Of a stretch of DNA of 64,000 nt, positions 22,111 through 33,994 are shown piece by piece (the stretch's first letter is position 1; each line of letters starts with the position of its first letter). Position numbers and translations under genes: made by a program. The notes under the pieces were generated by a model that had not been told where the DNA came from, made no database searches, and saw only the letters and a program-made list of their open reading frames with translations. The DNA lies in the NCBI GenBank assembly GCA_029817715.1, contig JARUPY010000396.1, positions 2,728,001-2,792,000 of the forward strand, written 5' to 3'. Source of the stretch: Melastoma dodecandrum. Its lineage: Eukaryota > Streptophyta > Magnoliopsida > Myrtales > Melastomataceae.

Positions 22111-22898
22111 CATCGCAATGTATCCATAATTAATCAGCATAGTTTTATTCTCGTGTGCTTAGACGTGGCTGAACCCGACTAGAGGAGGCTGCAACTTTCT
22201 TTTTGAATTAACAGGGCACATGAAGCCTCACGGAACCCAGCCACCGTCCATCAACAGGGGACGTGGGTGGTCCAATCCGCGGTACCGAGCGCCTTTCATG
22301 TTTCCAGTCACATACGACCTCAAAGTCCCCAGCCACCGTCCTCGTTAGTTTCGTAACAGATAAAAGTCGAGCAGTACCTTTGCTTCGGAGGCAGTCCTGT
22401 CTTCCAAGGTAAGAATTGCACAATACAAGCGATCCCGCACAATGAGCTAATTCAATAACTCAGCACAGGGACATTTTACGGTTTTATAATTCCAAACCAA
22501 TTCAATAACTCAGCACAGGGACATTTTACGGTTTTATAATTCCAAACTGATCACCTTCGTATAGTTTAATCTGTCAATAATAGTTCCCCTGTGCAAGCTT
22601 ATGTATTCGAGTTCTAACCAGACAACGGAATCGCGCTGCTGGGCTCATTAGCCTCGCCACACGCAGATTCCTCCTAGCCAACGGATCGCAACAGCGTTCC
22701 ACCCGATCCCGGCCAACAACGTGGCGCGGCCGTACTTCAGGGTCTCACATCACGCGGACCTGTCCGGATTTCAACAACTTCAAACGACAAACAAGCTCCC
22801 CGTAACAACGCGCATACTGTACCGCTTGTAATGCATCCCCAACTCATCCCTGCAAACGGGACTCTCACGGGCCGGAGGCAGGTCCTCGCCTGTGATTC
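22111..22898. other. GC-rich unassigned sequence with a 50-bp tandem repeat, left flank of the Tat element
   Basis: No coding frame is recognised. Positions 22449-22498 and 22499-22548 are two nearly identical 50-bp copies (AATTCAATAACTCAGCACAG...). The GC-rich end (about 22640-22898) probably continues beyond the Tat element at 28011, as part of an older LTR-like sequence. Confidence 0.45.
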
Positions 22899-23854
22899 TG
22901 TTCGCGTATAGAACGGATCACGTCGGAAATATTTGGCAAGTGACTCACAGGAATTGGATTGTGGTCGCCAGTAAGAAGATGCACAATTTTATTCAAAACA
23001 GAATGCAAGTCTTACAATCTTGACGAATTAAGAACAGGGCTTACAGCCATAAAAAACGAAAAGGGAGCAAGTGGTGACAACGATGTGGAATCCTGTGACG
23101 GCGGAGAACTTGTGATGAAGGCCTTGGAAGCTCGCTTCGTCGGTGGCGGTCGCTGGCGGGAGGCTGTGACGAAGGCCCTACGAGCTCACTCCGTCGGTGG
23201 TGACGCTGGCGGGGGGTTGACGGCAAAGGCCCTACGAGCTCACTCTGTCGGTGGAAGGGGAGTTGACCTATAAACCGGGTCAAGGTATCTAATTTCCTAA
23301 GGTTGGCGAACAAACTTCAGAGCTTTGGCTGTGTATGGTCGTGTTTTGTCTTGAAAAATTCCTCTGCTATTTATAGAGGACTTGTACGTGTTTAACACGT
23401 AACAGATAGATCGTGTTGCAGATCGTGTTATAGATCGTGATCCCTAATATCGTGGGAGTGTCTCAACAACCTCCTTGATATATGGGATCACGTTCCTGGA
23501 TATTAGGATCAGTTACGATCCTTAACAAACGTGATTGAAAATGAATAAATTTATTCCAACCTTGTCGACTTGACTGATCTGTACGGACTACGACCGACTT
23601 GGTCGACTTATCCAGAATTCCGTCGACTTGATCCTACTAGTAGACTTAGCTACTGTTGAGTCATCTTGGTTGACTTTGATTACCATATTCCTTCGTTATG
23701 AGTCGACCTAGTCGACTTCGTCATGGGTCGACCTAATCGACTTCGTCGTGAGTCGGCCTAGACGACTGTATCTTGGGCCGACTCGGAGTGTGACTTGAGT
23801 GATTACTGGGTTTCTGTTCTAAGCCCAGGCCCAAAATTATTTGCCATGTCAACA
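22899..23854 (-). repeat. 3' LTR of Tat-like element 1
   Basis: 956 bp. It contains the minus-strand TATA box CTATAAATAG (23367-23376) and three units of a GTCGAC-rich repeat near 23695-23765. About 23085-23265 holds three degenerate units around AAGGCCCTACGAGCTCACTC. Confidence 0.88.
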
Positions 23855-23950
23855 TAAGCCCCCCTTTTATGTTGGGTTGGCTATGTTGACTCAGCAGAAA
23901 TCATACCCTATATAAAAGAGAATCATCGTCCTTTTCCCGCACTTTTCTTC

Positions 23951-26900
23951 CTAGCTCAACAGAGCATTACAGCTCACAAGGGGCCCTTGTTCTGCGTTGA
24001 AGTCGCAGGGCCTGTCTCCTCGTAGAGGAGTGTAGTCGAAGCTTGAGCCCGGGTTTTCCGAGTAATCAGTAGACTCGACCCGTTCAGGCTCCGCGACTTG
24101 TTTCTCTGCGGCTTGGTTCCCTTCCGAGGGTGGCATCGCAGGGGTCATCCTAGGTCTTTTTTGGGCGTGACTTAGACGCCTTTCCTTTCTCTTTTGAGCC
24201 CTTAAGGGGGGCGCAACCTTCCTTTCCACCTTCTGCCATTGAGACGAAGGGTTAAGGGCTTTGACGAATTTTGGTTTCTTAGAACCAAAAGGGAGTCGGC
24301 TTACCTCCACGAATCTGCCGTCGACTGGGTCATATCCCACCTGCACTGGAGTATTTTCTGGTCTATTCGAGGAAGGTTTGCTAGGGTTCGAATTACCTGT
24401 ACCCTCGGGGCGGACCGCTTTCACCAGCATCTCTCCTTTTGCGGACAAGTCGACCAGCCGCAAGAAATAGTTGACGCAGCATGCTGTGCAGAGCTGGGTA
24501 ATAAGTATCCGATTGTGGGCGATCAGCTTGCATTTCTGGCACAGTAGCTTCTCGTCCAAGAATTGGGCGATAGGAGGTCCCCTCCGCAATTCCTGGGGGT
24601 CGACTGTCTGTGACGCATATCGAGGCCTGCGACTTGCAGCCTGTTGGGGTCGGTCTACTCCCTTATACTCTTCCACAGGTCTTATCTCCTTGACAGGGGT
24701 AGTCCTAGTGTACCCCTGCTTGACGACTCTCTGGCCAGACGAGTCCATAAACTCAAGTTGCCGTGCCGGGCGTTCTGTACCCCGGGCGGCTGCCTCTCCA
24801 TTCCCCCTATGCCCCTGGGAACCTCCTCTTCCTCCTCGCGAAGCCAGTCGGCGATCCACACTAGGAGGACTTTTGAGGACGTGAGAAGGTCCTCGGGGGG
24901 TAGTCAACGACATTGCTGCTTCCTCGAAAGGGGTCAGGTCATACCAGTCTTCTGTCTTACTGTCCAACAGGTACTTCTTAAATGTGTGGCATTGGTCCGT
25001 CGTGTGAGTGTCGTTCAGGTGCCAGTGGCAAAGCCACTTGTCCCTTCCCTTCGGCAGGATGAAAACCCCACGCTCAGCCAGTCGCTTCATCAGGGCATTA
25101 GCCACCAAGGTCTCGCCAGTTGCTTGCAAATCCTGCGAGGGTATAGCAGAGTCGTTAATGACTTCTACAAGGTTAACCTCAGTGTCAAATATATCAAATG
25201 TATGAATGGCGACTTCGTCGCCAAATGGATTATCATCCACCATGGCGACTTCATCGACTTCAGGAAAACAGAGCTCTTTAGACTCTATTAAATCCTGAAT
25301 TATATTTCTAAAGGACAGGCAGTCCTTGGTAGTATGGGTGAAGGAACCATGCCACTTGCAGTAATTCCTACTTTTTTCCCTTTCTGTCTGAGGGACTCGA
25401 TGACCAGGCTTAAGCCTGATCCTTTTCTTTTGATAAAGCCAGTCAAAAATGGCGTCGACTTTATCTGTGTCGAAGGAGTATTTCCTTTCGTCGGCATTTT
25501 TCTGGGAGGCTTTAGCTTTAGAATTTTTCCTAGTCAAGGGGTCACATATAGTCGACTCTCCCTTAACAAACTCGGCCACGTCGACTTCATAAGTATCGAC
25601 TTGGTAGGCTCGAGTCAGCTTGGCCACTTCTGTTAGGAGCTGATAGTACTCAGTGGCTCTCCTTGCCAAATCATATAGATCGGCAAAGCGCTCCCCTTGT
25701 AGCTTTTTTCGGAAAGGAATGGACAACGCATTTAATGCGAGGAGCAACTGGTCTTTCTCCGGTATGGGAAGCCTACACCATAACAAGGCCTTTCTAAGTT
25801 TCATTAAAAACTGCCCCGGGTGTTCCCCATTAGCCTGCCTAAGGCGCATAACCTCAAACATCGACATGGGGGTATCGAGTCGAGCAAAGGTTTTAACAAA
25901 CATGGACTGCATCTGAGTCCATGAAGCTACTGACCCCGACGGCAAACTTGCATACCAGGTAAAGGCATCCCCGGTTAATGAGTTCGGGAAGAGCTTTAGT
26001 TTTCAGAAGTCATTCCCGGCCGCCTCACCAAGTTGATGAGTGAAGCGAGCAATATGCTCAAGTGGAGTCATTTTATCTTCGCCCGAGAAGCGAGTGAAGT
26101 CGGGCACCCTAAAACCTCTAGGTAAAGGGAAATCCCTATCAATGTACGCAGGATAAGGAGACCTGTATAAACAGGTGTCATCTCGCCGAGCTATTCCGGG
26201 GACGACTTGCTCTATAACCTGAGTTATGGCCTCTCTTAAGTCTGGGGGTACACCGCCTATTGGCCCCTACCCTGCGGGTCGAGCTGGCCTTAACGGGCTA
26301 TACGGAGGCCTTTCTCCCATTGTTTGGCTCGTTGGATCCCTTACATAAAATGAAGGCTCCTCACGATGATTACTACCCCGGGGTCCAGGCTCATAGGGAT
26401 CTCCAACCGCGTCGACCATTGGCTCTTTTCCAGGGCGACGAGACGGAATAAAATCTTCCCCCCGATCTGTTTCCTCTTGGAAGCCCTCTGCCTCGTTCCA
26501 ATACGTATTCGCTGGTCGATTGCGTGAAGAAGAGGGTCGACCAGGAGGCACCAGATTCCCGGGTTCAAAGAGAGCATTCGTCCGTATCTCAGATTGCTCA
26601 AAAGTCACGTTACGTGGCCCTCGAGCTGTCTAACGAGCGTCTGCCATGAACGTAGATTCTCTAAAGGGGACCTCACTCATACGAGGTCTCACTCTTGCCT
26701 CGTCTCTCGGGCCAGAAAGACGCCCTATTAGAGTTTGGACATCCATTAGAATACCCTTCATATCAGTCAACTCCTGACGCACATCCCCCAATTCCTTGTG
26801 GGACTCCAGTCTCGAAATAAATTCGGACGGGGAATGTGAATCAAAAGTGGACTGGTTTGTAGCTGCCTGGCCTCCTAGGGCCGGCGCTTCCAAGTCCATT

Positions 26901-26980
26901 CCCGGAGGAAGTTCCTGGTCTTCCCCATCTAAGGGATTCTGAGGCTCACGGCCAATAGTACTTCGAGTATTTCTCGGCAT
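23951..26980 (-). pseudogene. gag: Tat-like gag remnant (element 1)
   Basis: The frame begins MPRNTRS at 26980 and runs leftward in one frame, interrupted by three in-frame stops: TAG near 26630, TAG near 26267, and TGA where element 2 has Trp (FWKLKLF) near 26000. The matrix/capsid-like region includes PSGSVASWTQMQSMFVKTFA and GEHPGQFLMKLRKAL; two Cys/His motifs follow, YCKWHGSFTHTTKDC and CHWHLNDTHTTDQC. It ends at 23951, shortly after DFNAEQGPLVSCNAL, where the internal deletion begins. No frameshift is seen, so only nonsense mutations silence it. Confidence 0.82.
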
Positions 26981-27028
26981 TTGAGACTAAGATTTTGTTT
27001 CTGCTCCCACTGTGGTCGCCAAAAAACG

Positions 27029-28010
27029 TGTTCGCGTATAGAACGGATCACGTCGGAAATATTTGGCAAGGGACTCACAGGAATTGGATTGTGGTCGCCA
27101 GTAAGAAGATGCACAATTTTATTCAAAACAGAATGCAAGTCTTACAATCTTGACGAATTAAGAACAGGGACTTACAGCCACAAAAAACGAAAAGGGAGCA
27201 AGTGGTGACAACGATGTGGAATCCTGTGACGGCGGAGAACTTGTGACGAAGGCCTTGGAAGCTCGCTCCGTCGGTGGCGGTCGCTGGCGGGAGGCTGTGA
27301 CGAAGGCCCTACGAGCTCACTCCGTCGGTGGTGTCGCTGGCGGGGGATTGCCGGCAAAGGCCCTACGAGCTCACTCTGTCGGTGGAAGGGGAGTTGACCT
27401 ATAAACCGGGTCACAGTATCTAATTCCTAAGGTTGACGAACAAACTTCAGAGCTTTGGCTATGTATGGTCGTCCCTTGTCTTGAAAAATTCCTCTGCTAT
27501 TTATAGAGGACTTGTACGTGTTTAACACGTAACAGATAGATCGTGTTGCAGATCGTGTTATAGATCGTGATCCCTAATATCGTGGGAGTGTCTCAACAAC
27601 CTCCTTGATATATGGGATCACGTTCCTGGATATTAGGATCAGTTACGATCCTTAACAAACGTGATTGAAAATGAATAAATTTATTCCAACCTTGTCGACT
27701 TGACTGATCTGTACGGACTACGACCGACTTGGTCGACTTATCCAGAATTCCGTCGACTTGACCCTACTAGTAGACTTAGCTACTGTTGAGTCATCTTGGT
27801 TGACTTTGATTACCATATTCCTTCGTCGTGAGTCGACCTAGTCGACTCCGTTCATAAGTCGACCTAGTCGACTTCGTCATAAGTCGACCTAGTCGACTTC
27901 GTCGTGAGTCGGCCTAGACGACTGTATCTTGGGCCGACTCGGAGTGTGACTTGAGTGATTACTGGGTTTCTGTTCTAAGCCCAGGCCCAAAATTATTTGC
28001 CATGTCAACA
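27029..28010 (-). repeat. 5' LTR of Tat-like element 1
   Basis: 982 bp, very similar to the 3' LTR but 26 bp longer because of one extra GTCGAC-rich unit (27828-27910). TATA box on the minus strand at 27497-27506. The interior side starts TGGCGACCAC on the minus strand (about 27021 downward), the likely primer binding site; I cannot name the tRNA. Confidence 0.88.
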
Positions 28011-28930
28011 TATTCCTCCCGCACCCGACTCATCCCAACCTTCCCCTGAAGTCTCACAAGACCCCACGCGTACACTAACAACATACATCACAGACAGAAC
28101 ACGGTAAAACAGGGGAAGGGGGGAGGACGTACCTCGACCCCGACGTCCTCTCAACAATCCGCGACCGAACGGAAGCTCCAAGCCACGTCCCGCTTCCTCC
28201 TCCGCAGAGCCGCGCGCTGCTTCGTCGAAGCTGCCCACGTCTTGGTCGTCTCTCCGCGGATGGTAGCACGGCGGAGTTGACACAGCTTAAGTAAACCGTC
28301 GCGGGGAGGAACAGTCGCGAGGGTCACGCGGTTTCTTTCCAAAGAAGCTAAGGGAAGGGGTTCCCTTGTCTCCAAACCGATTTCCCTTGTTACTGTTTTT
28401 CTCCCCCCACTGTCCCGTCACTCAGCTCCCCTTTTTAATCTATATGTTTATTCGTCTATTATTTTTTTATAATTTTTGTCCGATTCGTCTGTCATTCATT
28501 AGTGTGGGTGCCCATGTCCTGCGCTTCTATCGGAACCCAAAGGTAGAAATATTTCCTTAGATTTCCTATCTCAATTTTTATCAGATATCTAGGTTTCCGT
28601 TATCCTATTTTACTTCGTAACGTATTAATTGTAGGTTACGTACTAATTATAATTTAACTAACTTTCCCGATCAAAATCCGCGACTTTAAACGAACATTAT
28701 CGATACCTTAACTCGATTTCGTTTAGGTCCGGGCGTCCTCTTTCCCACGTGACGTAATCACACGAAATCGAATTAGTAGTTTTGATAATATTCGTTATAA
28801 AGATTAATCGACAACGAAAGTACTAAACTCACGTACCACGTCGAATTTTGACTCGGTCAACATATTAGTCAAAGTCGTACATTCTTATTTCAAAAAAATC
28901 AGGGTCGTTGTAATCTACCCCTTAAAAAAA
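28011..28930 (-). mobile_element. Remnant LTR-like sequence, Gypsy type, interrupted by element 1
   Basis: No gene is recognised; the GC-rich frames near 28005-28375 look accidental. At 28905-28945 the minus strand reads a stretch with GACGAAATT, AAGGGGTAGATT and then ACAACGACCC, which resembles the polypurine-tract/LTR start of Tekay/Del-type Gypsy elements (compare 38850-38900). This suggests a 3' LTR of an old minus-strand element whose other part lies left of element 1 (22640-22898). Confidence 0.35.
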
Positions 28931-31150
28931 ATTTCGTCATAGAAATTTATGTAATTGAGACTACTTTTCCCTACATCATTCCAAACTAGGATGGGAAGAT
29001 CAACAACTAGTAACTACAAACAACAGAAAAGCCATGTTGCCACTTAAAATGATAAGGCTGTGTACTCTAGTTAGAGAAGTCACCGTTACTAATTCATACA
29101 TTCAGCAACTTGAGGTGACTTCTGTACTCAACCATTCCGTAGTTCTTTCCCAAGACTTGGTATAAACCATGACTATGACGAATAACAGAGTTACACCAGA
29201 TGGTCGTGGAAGAAAGCAACCATCTGATAATTAGCTCCCAAAGATTTATAGCTCTGATCGAGAGGAGGAAGGAGGAAGAAGGAAAAACCATTGTGGAGAT
29301 GTTTTGGAAGCATACAATTATAGGCCCTTTGAAGGAAGAGATAACGACATGACCAGTACATGAGACAGGTAAAGGAGGAGTAGCCCACGACCGAATAGAT
29401 GTTTCCAAGACATGTATAGAAGTAAAATTAAATTCATTTTTGGAAAACTAATCGACCTTCTATGTCCTCCTTGCCCACAAAACACGATAGAACAGTATGG
29501 CCACAGATATATATAGACAAGTTTCTTTCAGAACAATGATTATTATCCAAACGAAGATGTAACAATCACGTGAAGTGGAGAACAACACTCTTAAAATACT
29601 TCTAGGGCACTGTGTAAAAGTTTCAGGTTGCAAAACAGAAGCAAAAGTAATTATGTTATCAATGACAAATGACAAAACTCTAACAAAGAACCAAGTATCT
29701 CGAACTCGTCAAGAGGTCAAATGAAATGGAATGAATTCCCAGAACTGCAGTCTCTGAATAGCCCTCTCACAAAGAAATCGAATCAAGAAGTAATACTTCT
29801 AATCAACTTGAACAAAGTGGCTGTTTCAACACGACCGTTTTCTTTGAAGCAAAATTTAAGGAGATGATAAAAAATGAAAGCTAACATTGGTACATTAACA
29901 TAGGTGGTTTTTCCGAGGCTGACACATTTGTATACCAGAATAGAGAGGCAGCAAATTAACAAGTGAGGCAAGTCCAAAAGATTAAGCTGCACATTTACCA
30001 TCCATGATTCCTATTGACGTGCAGCGAGGCAAATCATGCTTTGAAGAAATTGAAGTTTTTTACTTAAACAAGTGAAACTTTTGATGGACATCTCAAATTG
30101 TGAAAGAGATTCATGGCATAATAGATTCTTTCATAGCCATGGACTTTTTCGAGGTACACTGAAACCTTCATCATCTTATTTCCATCAACGAAACCTTTAT
30201 TGCAGCACACAAGCAAGACCATTTCTTTCTAGGTTCCCAGAGTAAACAATGAAAGACATGAAAATCACTGGAAGGAGAGTCCATATCTCATATACTAATG
30301 GTAGAAGGTAAGAGACAATGTCAGTGTTCCCTGCAACAAAATGGTTATGTCTCCCGTAGTTTGGCTAATTGCTTCCCAACAAGAGGAGAGACGGAAACAA
30401 AAAGAGAACTGCCTGAAAACAGAGGAAACAAAAATCATCATAACTTCATAGAAGCACGGGATAGGGAAGGCCCTTGTAGACAAGACCTAAGAGTATGTAG
30501 TTGACTGACAAGACATGGACCATTGCACAAAATACAAGATAGGATAATACACCGACGGAGAGCCCACGGGTTAAGTTATGAGAAGTTTCCCCCTCTCTAG
30601 ACTAATTTCTCAAACTTAAAAGGGAAAGGTGAAACCCGCAGATGGAGAATATATTTAGCAAAGGGAGGAAACTTGTGTCATCTAGAACGAAAAGCTAGCT
30701 CTCCCAGTGAGTGCTACTGAATTGTGCAGAACAGAACGGGAGTTGTCAGGAATCGTGGGGATTGATGCTCCCAAAATGAAAATCAAAGGAATTCCACCCA
30801 AAAATTGAACTCCATAACTGTTGTCCGTCTACTAGCTACACAACTGAATTTCAGCAAAAGCACATCTTGAAAGACTACTTCTAAAGATCGAATGCGTATA
30901 AAAGTAGAATTGAACCCTATCTTACTCCTCATCGGCTCTAGAAATCTAGTTAGGCCTAATCCTATAAGAACTGAGTCTTGTCAACAATGTCAAAGTTACC
31001 AGGCAAACTTTCCCTACGGTGGAAGTATATGATACACAGAATCTGTCTGACCCCATATAGCTAATCGCAACCACAATCGTGTTAAGAAGGTGAAGAACAT
31101 CAAGAAGAAAGAGGTGACCCGCCAGAGGTTTTCCCTGATGTAGACATGGG
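28931..31150 (-). mobile_element. Non-coding retroelement interior, unit B, left part
   Basis: No coding frame is recognised. From 30938 it matches the start of the window (1-210); the part before 30938 has no counterpart here because unit A is cut off by the window edge. It ends at the GCAAT target site of the Tekay-like element. Confidence 0.5.
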
Positions 31151-31374
31151 GCAATTGTAATGACCCGAAATTTTACACTCTTGAAATTAATGTGTATGTG
31201 ATGAGTATGGGAATGAATGATAATGACTTATGTAGATTTGAGTATAAATGATGTATATCTAAGTATATGAACGTTTAGACATGTGATGGGTTAATGATGG
31301 ATAGACGACCCCGGGCAAGTGTGAGGACAGGTTATCCCCGTCGACGCGCAGCAAGAGAGGCGTCACTTTCCTCA

Positions 31375-32070
31375 CTTGCGACTTGACATCATGAGCGACT
31401 GAGCAATGATTGCGATTCAGCATGTGCGACTCAAGGAGGTGCGACTTGACAACATCAGCGACTGAGCAATGATTGCGATTCAGCATGTGCGACTCAAGGA
31501 GGTGTGACTTGACAACATCAGCGACTGAGCAATGATTGCGATTCAGCATGTGCGACTCAAGGAGGTGCGACTTGACATCATGAGCGACTGAGCAATTATT
31601 GCGATTCAGCATGTGCGACTCAAGGAGGTGCGACTTGACATCATGAGCGACTGAGCAATGATTGCGATTCAGCATGTGCGCCTCAAGGAGGTGCGACTTG
31701 ACATCATGAATGACTGAGCAATGATTGCGATTCAGCATGTGCGACTCAAGGAGGTGCGACTTGACAACATCAGCGACTGAGCAATGATTGCGATTCAGCA
31801 TGTGCGACTCAAGGAGGTGCGACTTGACAACATCAGCGACTGAGCAATGATTGCGATTCAGCATGTGCGACTCAAGGAGGTGCGACTTGACAACATCAGC
31901 GACTGAGCAATGATTGCGATTCAGCATGTGCGACTCAAGGAGGCGCGACTTGACATCATGAGCGACTGAGCAATGATTGCGATTCAGCATGTGCGACTCA
32001 AGGAGGTGCGACTTGACATCATGAGCGACTGAGCAATGATTGCGATTCAGCATGTGCGACTCAAGGAGGG
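31375..32070. repeat. 63-bp tandem array, 11 units, in the 5' LTR
   Basis: Head-to-tail 63-bp units without spacers. Each contains GCGACT three times (at about unit positions 1, 32 and 47) and the block GAGCAATGATTGCGATTCAG. Two variants alternate in runs: GACAACATCAGCG and GACATCATGAGCG. Because 63 is a multiple of three, the minus strand stays open (31259-32161), reading units of ESHMLNRNHCSVAHDVKSHL type. There is no evidence that this frame is translated. Confidence 0.93.
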
Positions 32071-32171
32071 CGACCCATGAACAATAGATGGGCGAGCTAA
32101 GCGATGAATGAGCGTACCCATGTCGCCCAAGAAACGATTGACAGACGTACCATAGACACATCCCGGGGCAG

Positions 32172-32262
32172 ATGAGTGGGCGATGTGTGAGCGTTACACG
32201 GGCGATGCGTGAGCGTTACACGGGCGATGCGTGAGCATTACACGGGCGATGCGTGAGCATTA
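32172..32262. repeat. 22-bp tandem repeats downstream of the 63-bp array
   Basis: Four units of GGGCGATGCGTGAGCGTTACAC type. The 3' LTR has only about two and a half (40418-40475), so the copy number changed after insertion. Confidence 0.8.
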
Positions 32263-33981
32263 CATGGACAATGAGTGTCGACCTTCACACGTTCAAGTGG
32301 CTGCCCATGGTCTAGGTGGCGAAGCATTCCTCCCTCATGGGAAAGGCGCACATGTGACCCTTGAATGAATGTCCATTATTGATTTTGATGACATAGACAA
32401 AGACTTCCAAGAATAAAATATGGCCATTGGATCATGTTGAGTAATCAACTAAATATATTAATATAATAATGTTAGGGGAGTCCAAATTAGAATAATGGTA
32501 ATTTGGACTTTAACTACTAATGGATGAGGATGTGAGATTTCTTATGACGGGGATTGAGGCGGTGAACACCTCTTAAAAGGAGGAGAGTTCGTCCTCTCCT
32601 ACATACATATCCATACTTACACACCAAAAACACTTTGGGGAAAGGAAAGGAGAAAGGGAGCTTGGGAAAGGCTTTCGGTCTAGAAGGAAGAGGAGAAAGT
32701 AGAGTGCTTCGACTTGACAAAGTGGATTCGAAAGCGAGAAGTGTAAGGCGCCGAACGAGCGAGAGACTAAAGGCAAAGGGGAGGCTACCTACACGGGCTG
32801 AAGTGGTCCGGCAAAGGGCGGAGCTCACCCGGTTGTGTGTTGAAGCAAGTGGAAGGTAACCCCTACAACCTACCTCCGCTTTTAAGCTTAGTTGTGGTGC
32901 ATGCTGTTGAGAATATTATATGTGTATTGGCTGTGGTTTGGAAGATGTTTGGAGAGGGTTAGAGGGTGGCCGAACCCCTAAGGTTGAGGGAAGCCACCCG
33001 AACCCCTCTATGTTGAGTATGGGTATGCGTGTGGTTGTTGGCTTACCGAAAGGCTACACTTGGGGCGAGCCTTGAGGGGAATGATTTGCGGTCCTTAGGG
33101 GCTGGAAATGAGTGAAGTTAAGGTATGGAATAGGGGAGCGTCGAGCCCCGTGGTGGCTGCGCTTCACCTCGCGCTCTAAGAGCGGAAACGCGTGGCTTTG
33201 GCCATGGAAATTAAATCGGCCAAGGGCTGGAAGTTATGAGGTGTTGTAAGGTCAGAATGGAAGCTTAGAAAGGTTGTCCCTCATGCTAGAAAAGCATGGA
33301 AAGGTTATGCTCGGGGGTGGATGGGAGGTGAAACTGAATGACGTAATATTCAGTTGAAATAAGCGAGACAATTGAGTATGCTCAAGAATGAATAAAGGAC
33401 TATATGAAAGGAGTTTTAATACGAAGATTTGTAGCCACATTCCTACCTTGAAAAGGAGTAGGAATGTGGTAGAAACAAGTTGAATTTGATGAAGGAATGT
33501 CAAAGCCGAATAGGCTTAGTAATGAGACCAGAAGGTACAGTTTTTGGTGGAAACAAGTGTGGAAAGGTCATAAGTTTTGGGACTATACGTTTGGAGTTGA
33601 ATCTGAGATTTTTATGGTGCTTTTCTACCTTAATTAAAGTGTGGGAAATGGTAAGAACGATTGGAAATTATTGAGATAAGATGAAAACTGAATTGGTTTA
33701 AGGTCAGGGTGTATGATATCTCAAAAAGGGAAAAACGGTTCTTAGACATTTTTGTATGGGACGTGTGGTTCATTGTGGTTGTTTGTGGGGGTTAAAATAA
33801 AATAAATTCTAGTTTCTTGCAGGTAGTAGAAGTGTGTTTTGGGCTGCACTTCTTGAAAGAAGAGACATTAACAAGATTTTGAAAAGTTGAGCGTATAACG
33901 CGCATACATGTAACGAATCTTTTGCTAATCAATGTAAAAGTAATGTTTTTGCGTAAATCAAATTGTTTCAATCCTTTCAAG

Positions 33982-33994
33982 TGGTATCAGAGCC
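33982..33994 (+). other. Primer binding site of the Tekay-like element
   Basis: TGGTATCAGAGCC, two bases after the 5' LTR end, complementary to initiator tRNA-Met. Confidence 0.85.

Larger units (their letters stand above)
22899..28010 (-). mobile_element. Internally deleted Ty3/Gypsy element, Tat-like (element 1)
   Basis: Two LTRs (22899-23854, 956 bp; 27029-28010, 982 bp; TGTTCG...GTCAACA) flank a 3.2-kb interior on the minus strand. Flanks GATTC (22894-22898) and TATTC (28011-28015) are a likely target duplication with one change. The interior holds only gag remnants; protease, reverse transcriptase, RNase H and integrase are absent. A polypurine tract (AAAAGGGGGG on the minus strand, about 23857-23867) precedes the left, 3' LTR. 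It is closely related to the longer element at 46344-53224, which would be the autonomous type. Confidence 0.88.
31156..33979 (+). repeat. 5' LTR of the Tekay-like element
   Basis: 2,824 bp. The U3-side part holds 11 units of a 63-bp tandem repeat (about 31375-32070) and four 22-bp units (about 32172-32262). The downstream 0.7 kb is nearly identical to the 3' LTR, while the first 230 bp differ at about 11 positions. Confidence 0.92.

Noticed and set aside
23085..23265. Plus-strand frame reading KALRAHSVGG repeats in Tat LTRs
   Set aside because: It lies in an LTR and arises from degenerate tandem units near AAGGCCCTACGAGCTC; no coding role is expected.
24239..25291. Plus-strand frames opposite the Tat gag (also 49427-50457)
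   Set aside because: These are antisense shadows of the real minus-strand gag, with no domain of their own.
28005..28375. Overlapping minus-strand frames in a GC-rich patch as a small gene
   Set aside because: Three frames are open at once, which reflects base composition; position within an LTR-like remnant is the better explanation.
29000..30930. Search for genes in the unit B interior (several minus-strand frames of 60-104 codons)
   Set aside because: All are short, without domains, and lie in sequence that behaves as retroelement interior.
31259..32161. 300-codon minus-strand frame over the 63-bp array (and 397 codons at 39178-40371) as a repeat protein
   Set aside because: The openness follows from the unit length being a multiple of three, and the array is part of an LTR. 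No start context or conserved flank supports a gene.
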